Below are positions 60,300 through 64,000 of a stretch of 64,000 nt of DNA, one piece after another. The notes under the pieces are model-generated. The model worked only from the letters and a program-made list of their open reading frames with translations. It had not been told where the DNA came from and searched no databases. The DNA lies in the NCBI RefSeq assembly GCF_001434705.1, contig NZ_AZDJ01000003.1, positions 124,001 through 188,000 on the forward strand, read 5' to 3'. Positions within the stretch are counted from its first letter, which is position 1, and every line of letters starts with the position of its first letter. A program made the position numbers and the translations under genes. This DNA is from Lacticaseibacillus nasuensis JCM 17158 (GTDB taxonomy: Bacteria > Bacillota > Bacilli > Lactobacillales > Lactobacillaceae).

Positions 60300-62078
60300 C
60301 TACTCGCCCCCCTTCAAGTCCGCGTTATTTCCTAATTGCCGGCGGTACGTTTCCGCGTAATACCCATTGGCCGCCACAAGCTGGTCATGAGTACCGCGCT
60401 CGACGATACGGCCGTGTCGAAGCACAATGATTTGGTCGGCGTGGCGCAGCGAGCTGATGCGACTGGCAATCACGAAGACGGTTTTTTGGTTGGTGATATT
60501 GCCTAGGCGGGTTTGGATAGCGGCTTCGGTTTCCATGTCCAAGGCGCTCGTCGTGTCATCGAGGATGAGAATCTTTGGATCCTTGACCAAGGCCCGCGTT
60601 AGCGAGATGCGCTGTTTTTGTCCCCCAGAAAGCCCGACCCCGCGTTCACCGACGACGGTGTCGTAACCTTCTGGCATCGCGGCGATGAACTCGTTCGCAT
60701 CGGCGACGGTCGCCATTTCCTGGATGAACGGTGGGGTGGCGGTGTGATTGCCATAGCTGATGTTGTCTTGAATCGTGTCGGAAAACAGAAACAGATCCTG
60801 CATCACGATGGTAATCTGATCGCGGAGGGTCGCCACCGGCCAGTCGCGTGCATCGATGCCGTCAAGCTTGACGTGGCCTTCCGTAGGGTCATAAAACCGC
60901 GTAATTAAGTTCATCAAGGTGGATTTGCCGGCGCCGGTTTCGCCGAGAATGCCAAGCGTTTGCCCTGGTTCGACGGTAAAGTTGATGTCCGTTAAGACAT
61001 TGGTGTCCGGGGCGTCGGGATAGGCAAAGCTCACATGGTCGAACTGTACTTTACCTTGGAGCTGTTTGGCAGCGACGGTGGGCGTGGACACGATTGCCGG
61101 CTTTGCGCCGAGCATTGAGCGAATCTTTACTGTAGCAGCAGAAAACCGCTGGATGTCGTTGACCAGCCAGCCGCTCATGCGCATCGGCTGGTTCAGCATC
61201 CACAAGAAGCCGTTAAACGTGACCAAATCACCAAGACTCATCTGCCCGCCGATGACGAAGGCCCCACCGATCAGCAGGACAATAACAGAGAGAAACGAGG
61301 CCAAAAAGTCCAGCGGCGGCAAGTAGCGGCGAGACACAGCCGCGCTGTTCATGTTTTGCTGCTTGTAGTCATCGTTGAGGTGCTCGAATTTCTCGATTTC
61401 GAAAGGCTCACGCGCAAAGGCTTTAACGACGCGATTCCCGGAAATATTTTCTTCGACCATGGCGTTCAAACGGGCGAAGCTTTGGCGAATTTCAAAGAAC
61501 ACGGGGTGCGCTTCGTTGCTCATCTTGAACGTTAGCCAACCAATCAAAGGCGTGACCACCACAAGCGCCAGCATCAACGGCACGTTAATGGTTGCCATCA
61601 CGGCCACGGCGGTGAAGAACCACAGGATACACTCGACGACGTTGTATGACACCCAGGCAATCATGTGCCGAATCGCATCGGTATCGCCGGTGAGACGGGC
61701 CATGATATCGCCGGTACGAACCGTGTTAAAGAAGTTAAAGTCGAGGCTTTGCAGCTTCGCAAACAAGTCATGGCGAATATCGAACAAGGCGTTTTGGCCG
61801 ACTTGCTCACAGCACACCTCATAAATGTAACGGACGATGGTGCGTCCTAGGGTGACGCCGATCATGATCAGGAGCATCGGCACCAGCCGGTCCGTATGAC
61901 CTTCGTCGATGACTTGGTCGACGATCATCCCAGATAGTATCGGCACAACGACAATGCCAGCGGCGTTCACGAGAATCAACACCACGGCCCAGATAATTAA
62001 CCCGCGGCTTTTGCGGGCGTATTGCCACACCCAAGTATATGGATTCATCAGTTTCCTCCAGAGTTGCACGGCGTCCAC
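60300..62078 (-). CDS. Heterodimeric ABC exporter subunit with degenerate ATP site, 592 aa
   Basis: Same architecture as its partner. Walker A is GETGAGKST and signature LSGGQ is normal, but Walker B reads ILDDTTSALD (Asp for Glu) and the H-loop has Ser for His (VIASRISS). So one composite ATP site (this Walker B with the partner's LSAGQ) is expected to be non-hydrolytic, as in TM287/288 and BmrCD. It is the first gene of the pair. Confidence 0.93.
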   Translation of the reverse strand: MDAVQLWRKLMNPYTWVWQYARKSRGLIIWAVVLILVNAAGIVVVPILSGMIVDQVIDEGHTDRLVPMLLIMIGVTLGRTIVRYIYEVCCEQVGQNALFDIRHDLFAKLQSLDFNFFNTVRTGDIMARLTGDTDAIRHMIAWVSYNVVECILWFFTAVAVMATINVPLMLALVVVTPLIGWLTFKMSNEAHPVFFEIRQSFARLNAMVEENISGNRVVKAFAREPFEIEKFEHLNDDYKQQNMNSAAVSRRYLPPLDFLASFLSVIVLLIGGAFVIGGQMSLGDLVTFNGFLWMLNQPMRMSGWLVNDIQRFSAATVKIRSMLGAKPAIVSTPTVAAKQLQGKVQFDHVSFAYPDAPDTNVLTDINFTVEPGQTLGILGETGAGKSTLMNLITRFYDPTEGHVKLDGIDARDWPVATLRDQITIVMQDLFLFSDTIQDNISYGNHTATPPFIQEMATVADANEFIAAMPEGYDTVVGERGVGLSGGQKQRISLTRALVKDPKILILDDTTSALDMETEAAIQTRLGNITNQKTVFVIASRISSLRHADQIIVLRHGRIVERGTHDQLVAANGYYAETYRRQLGNNADLKGGE

Positions 62079-62199
62079 CGCGCAAATTCATGTTCAGAGG
62101 TATTATGGCGAATTTTTGCCAAATAAGAATGGAGTTTTTTGCTTGTATTCCTGTGTTATTTTGATAGGATGACGGTGAGTGGAGTGAAGGAGGCGCACC

Positions 62200-63027
62200 A
62201 TGGAACTTAAGAGTTTTGCGCCGGATGTTTTGTATGCGTTTGCATACCATAACGACCACCCGGGGACTTTTCCGTATCATCAACACGACTTCATTGAAAT
62301 CTCAACCATGTTATCGGGCTACTCGGATTACAACATTGAAGGTCGGCACACGCGAATCACGGCCGGCCAGGTCTTGGTGTTCAATCCCGGGGTACATCAT
62401 CAAGAAACCCAACCGCCACATTCACAAAGCCTACAGTTGCACATCGGCTTGCGGCGGGTGGCATTGCCGGGGATGGCCCCAGAGCACCTGCCGTTTGCCG
62501 AGCAAATTGTGACGCTAGGCGATCAGCAAGCGGCCTATTTGGCTTGTGCGAAGCGGATTGTGGCGGAAGAAAATAAACCGCGGCAATTCGGCCATGACGT
62601 GTTGGTCCAGGCGCTGGTGGTGGAGCTGTTGTGCCTGCTGATGCGGGCGTTGCCGGCTAACGCTGTGGCGGCGGATCCGGTGGTTGTGCCGCAAACGGCG
62701 GGAACGACGGCCGCCCAACAGGCCTTGGTGAGCGCCGCCGTGTATGCCATCGAGTCTCGCTATGACACCGATCTTACCTTGTCCAGTCTTGCGGCATCGT
62801 TGCATGTGAGTGCGGCGCATCTGTCGCGGACGTTTAAGGCCGTACGCGGTGAAACCGTCACTGCCTTTTTAACCCGGACTCGGTTGAACAAGGCCAACCA
62901 GATGCTTCACGATACCGACCGCCCCGTGCACGAGGTGGCTCATGCGGTGGGGTACCAAGATCCGTTTTACTTTAGCCGTCTGTTCAAACGTCACTTTGGC
63001 GCAGCACCTTCCTTGAGCCAAAAATAA
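62200..63027 (+). CDS. AraC-family regulator with cupin sensor, 275 aa
   Basis: N-terminal cupin (FPYHQHDFIEISTMLSGYSDYNIEGRHTRITAGQVLVFNPGVHHQE) with a cluster of His residues. Two C-terminal helix-turn-helix motifs are seen: LTLSSLAASLHVSAAHLSRTFKAVRGETVTAFL and PVHEVAHAVGYQDPFYFSRLFKRHFGAAPS. ATG follows GAAGGAGG. It is divergent from the ABC exporter and convergent with a mannosidase gene. Its target could be a carbohydrate locus. Not certain. Confidence 0.9.
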   Translation: MELKSFAPDVLYAFAYHNDHPGTFPYHQHDFIEISTMLSGYSDYNIEGRHTRITAGQVLVFNPGVHHQETQPPHSQSLQLHIGLRRVALPGMAPEHLPFAEQIVTLGDQQAAYLACAKRIVAEENKPRQFGHDVLVQALVVELLCLLMRALPANAVAADPVVVPQTAGTTAAQQALVSAAVYAIESRYDTDLTLSSLAASLHVSAAHLSRTFKAVRGETVTAFLTRTRLNKANQMLHDTDRPVHEVAHAVGYQDPFYFSRLFKRHFGAAPSLSQK

Positions 63028-63043
63028 AGCGTTCGCCTCAATC

Positions 63044-63081
63044 AAAAAATTGCGTTCCCGATGTGGGGAACGCAATTTTTT
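63044..63081. terminator. Bidirectional terminator
   Basis: AAAAAATTGCGTTCCC pairs with GGGAACGCAATTTTTT around GATGTG, between the AraC gene and the GH92 gene. Confidence 0.9.
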
Positions 63082-63082
63082 G

Positions 63083-64000
63083 TTAACGCGGATTTGGCAG
63101 CAGTTGCAGGCGGCTAGCTAACGTCCCACCGCTGGCCAGGGCGTCGTGGCTGATGCTGGTGCCTAGGTCAGCCCCATTGAATGTGCGGAGGCCGACGAAC
63201 TGCATATGATTATGGTTGTTGGCTGTTGTGATGGTCAGCGTCTTGTCGTTAGGCAGGTGAATGGTCACGGCATCGAAGAATGGGATGCCCAAGACATATT
63301 CACCAGAGCCCGGGGTGACCGGATAGAGGCCAAGGCTGGACCACAGGTACCAACTACTCATTGAGCCGTTGTCTTCATCACCGGGATACCCGGTGGGACC
63401 AGCGTTAAAGGCGGTGAGCAAGAGCTGCTTCACCGTCAGCTGGGTGCCAGCCGCGTCGCCTGCCACGGCAAACAAGTACGGCAAATGGAAACTGGGTTGA
63501 TTTGAGATTGCCAGTTGACCAAAGTCCAACGCAGCCATTTCACGCATTTCATGGATGACGCCGCGATACGTGCCGACATGGTAGGTGGACGGCTGGTTCA
63601 CCAGCCGGTGGAGCTGTGCGGTGAACGCTGCCGAGCCGCCGGTGAGCTCGATTAAACCAGGCAGATCTTGATATACGGCGAAACTATTTTGCCATGCGCT
63701 GCCTTCGGTATAGCCGCTCCCCCAATCCAATGGATCGAAGTTAGGCGTGAACTCACCGTTACGCAGACGGGGATGCATGAGGCCAACGGCGGGGTCGAAC
63801 AGCTTGCGGTAGTTTTGGCTGCGCGTAGCATACTTGGCTTGGGTGGCGGTGTCGTTCAGCGTGCCAGCCACGACGCTAATTAACCAGTCGCTGTAGGCAT
63901 AATCGAGCGTCTTATTCACACTTTCGTCAATTTCGGCCGGGACGTAACCGAGCTTGAGGTAATCGGCTAGCCCTTCGCGGCCGTAGCGAACATCGTCGCT
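63083..64000 (-). CDS. GH92 alpha-mannosidase, C-terminal part (5' end outside window)
   Basis: The frame is open to the window edge, so only about 305 C-terminal residues are seen. GYVPAEIDESVNKTLDYAYSDW, YTEGSAWQNSF and PGDEDNGSMSSWYLWSSLGLYPVTPGSGEY are hallmark GH92 segments. GH92 enzymes are Ca2+-dependent exo-alpha-mannosidases that act on N-glycan mannose. Since the start is missing, secretion cannot be judged. Confidence 0.92.
   Translation of the reverse strand, partial: SDDVRYGREGLADYLKLGYVPAEIDESVNKTLDYAYSDWLISVVAGTLNDTATQAKYATRSQNYRKLFDPAVGLMHPRLRNGEFTPNFDPLDWGSGYTEGSAWQNSFAVYQDLPGLIELTGGSAAFTAQLHRLVNQPSTYHVGTYRGVIHEMREMAALDFGQLAISNQPSFHLPYLFAVAGDAAGTQLTVKQLLLTAFNAGPTGYPGDEDNGSMSSWYLWSSLGLYPVTPGSGEYVLGIPFFDAVTIHLPNDKTLTITTANNHNHMQFVGLRTFNGADLGTSISHDALASGGTLASRLQLLPNPR

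Noticed and set aside
1-64000. Mobile elements, prophage, CRISPR, tRNA or rRNA
   Set aside because: I looked for transposase and integrase motifs, spaced direct repeats, tRNA-like cloverleafs and rRNA sequence by eye and found none.

Overview
The window looks like part of a chromosome from a lactic acid bacterium of the family Lactobacillaceae with a fairly high G+C content (about 55-60% by eye), for example from the Lacticaseibacillus or Schleiferilactobacillus side of the family. This rests on the full walRKHIJ-htrA locus, a dltXABCD operon with a DltE-like esterase, a Man-family PTS with ManO, a T-box leader, CcpA-type cre sites, a CIRCE element and strong AGGAGG ribosome binding sites. 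The species cannot be named from the sequence. Several signs place it near the replication origin: a perfect parS palindrome at 1454, a second parS-like site at 26451, the wal locus, and a cluster of DnaA boxes at 53.3-53.6 kb. I saw no tRNA, rRNA, insertion sequence, prophage or CRISPR array.

Layout. 0-5.5 kb: end of a MATE pump, an unknown gene, a nitroreductase, and a His-type T-box leader driving hisD plus a YjeM-like amino acid permease. 5.4-9.1 kb: metal homeostasis (two VIT-family proteins, a UspA protein, MntH). 9.2-11.2 kb: a Nudix hydrolase and an orphan sugar-binding lipoprotein. 11.2-18.7 kb: a sugar-acid locus (kduD, small protein, TIM-barrel isomerase, permease, kdgK, HPS-like, PHI-like, KDPG aldolase, LacI regulator). 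18.7-19.0 kb: a small gene under an apparent LexA/SOS promoter.

19.3-26.5 kb is the most unusual part, a flavin redox island. It encodes pyruvate oxidase, an FAD synthetase-like protein that appears to lack the riboflavin kinase motif, an AraC regulator, two paralogous PAS-domain proteins whose C-terminal tails carry repeated D-x-x-[S/T]-G-A-S flavinylation motifs (five intact in one; three intact and one degenerate in the other), an ApbE flavin transferase translationally coupled to the first PAS gene, and an FMN lactate oxidase. None of the PAS or ApbE proteins has a signal peptide. I infer a cytosolic multi-flavin electron carrier system linked to lactate and pyruvate oxidation.

26.6-29.3 kb: two NEAT-like surface protein genes, the first interrupted by an in-frame stop. 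29.3-33.1 kb: mannose-class PTS (IIAB, IIC, IID) and ManO after an AT-rich leader. 33.1-40.95 kb: a two-component system followed by dltXABCD and dltE. 41.0-45.2 kb: a binding-protein/permease fusion with argG and argH, preceded by possible ArgR boxes. 45.2-53.2 kb: an alpha/beta hydrolase, then walR, walK, walH, walI, walJ and htrA. 53.2-54.4 kb: the DnaA-box cluster and a CIRCE-controlled small heat-shock protein. 54.4-64 kb: a DUF998-like membrane protein, a beta-glucoside group (orphan PTS IIB, GH1 enzyme, ROK kinase), a heterodimeric ABC exporter with one degenerate ATP site, an AraC regulator, and the end of a GH92 alpha-mannosidase cut by the window edge.
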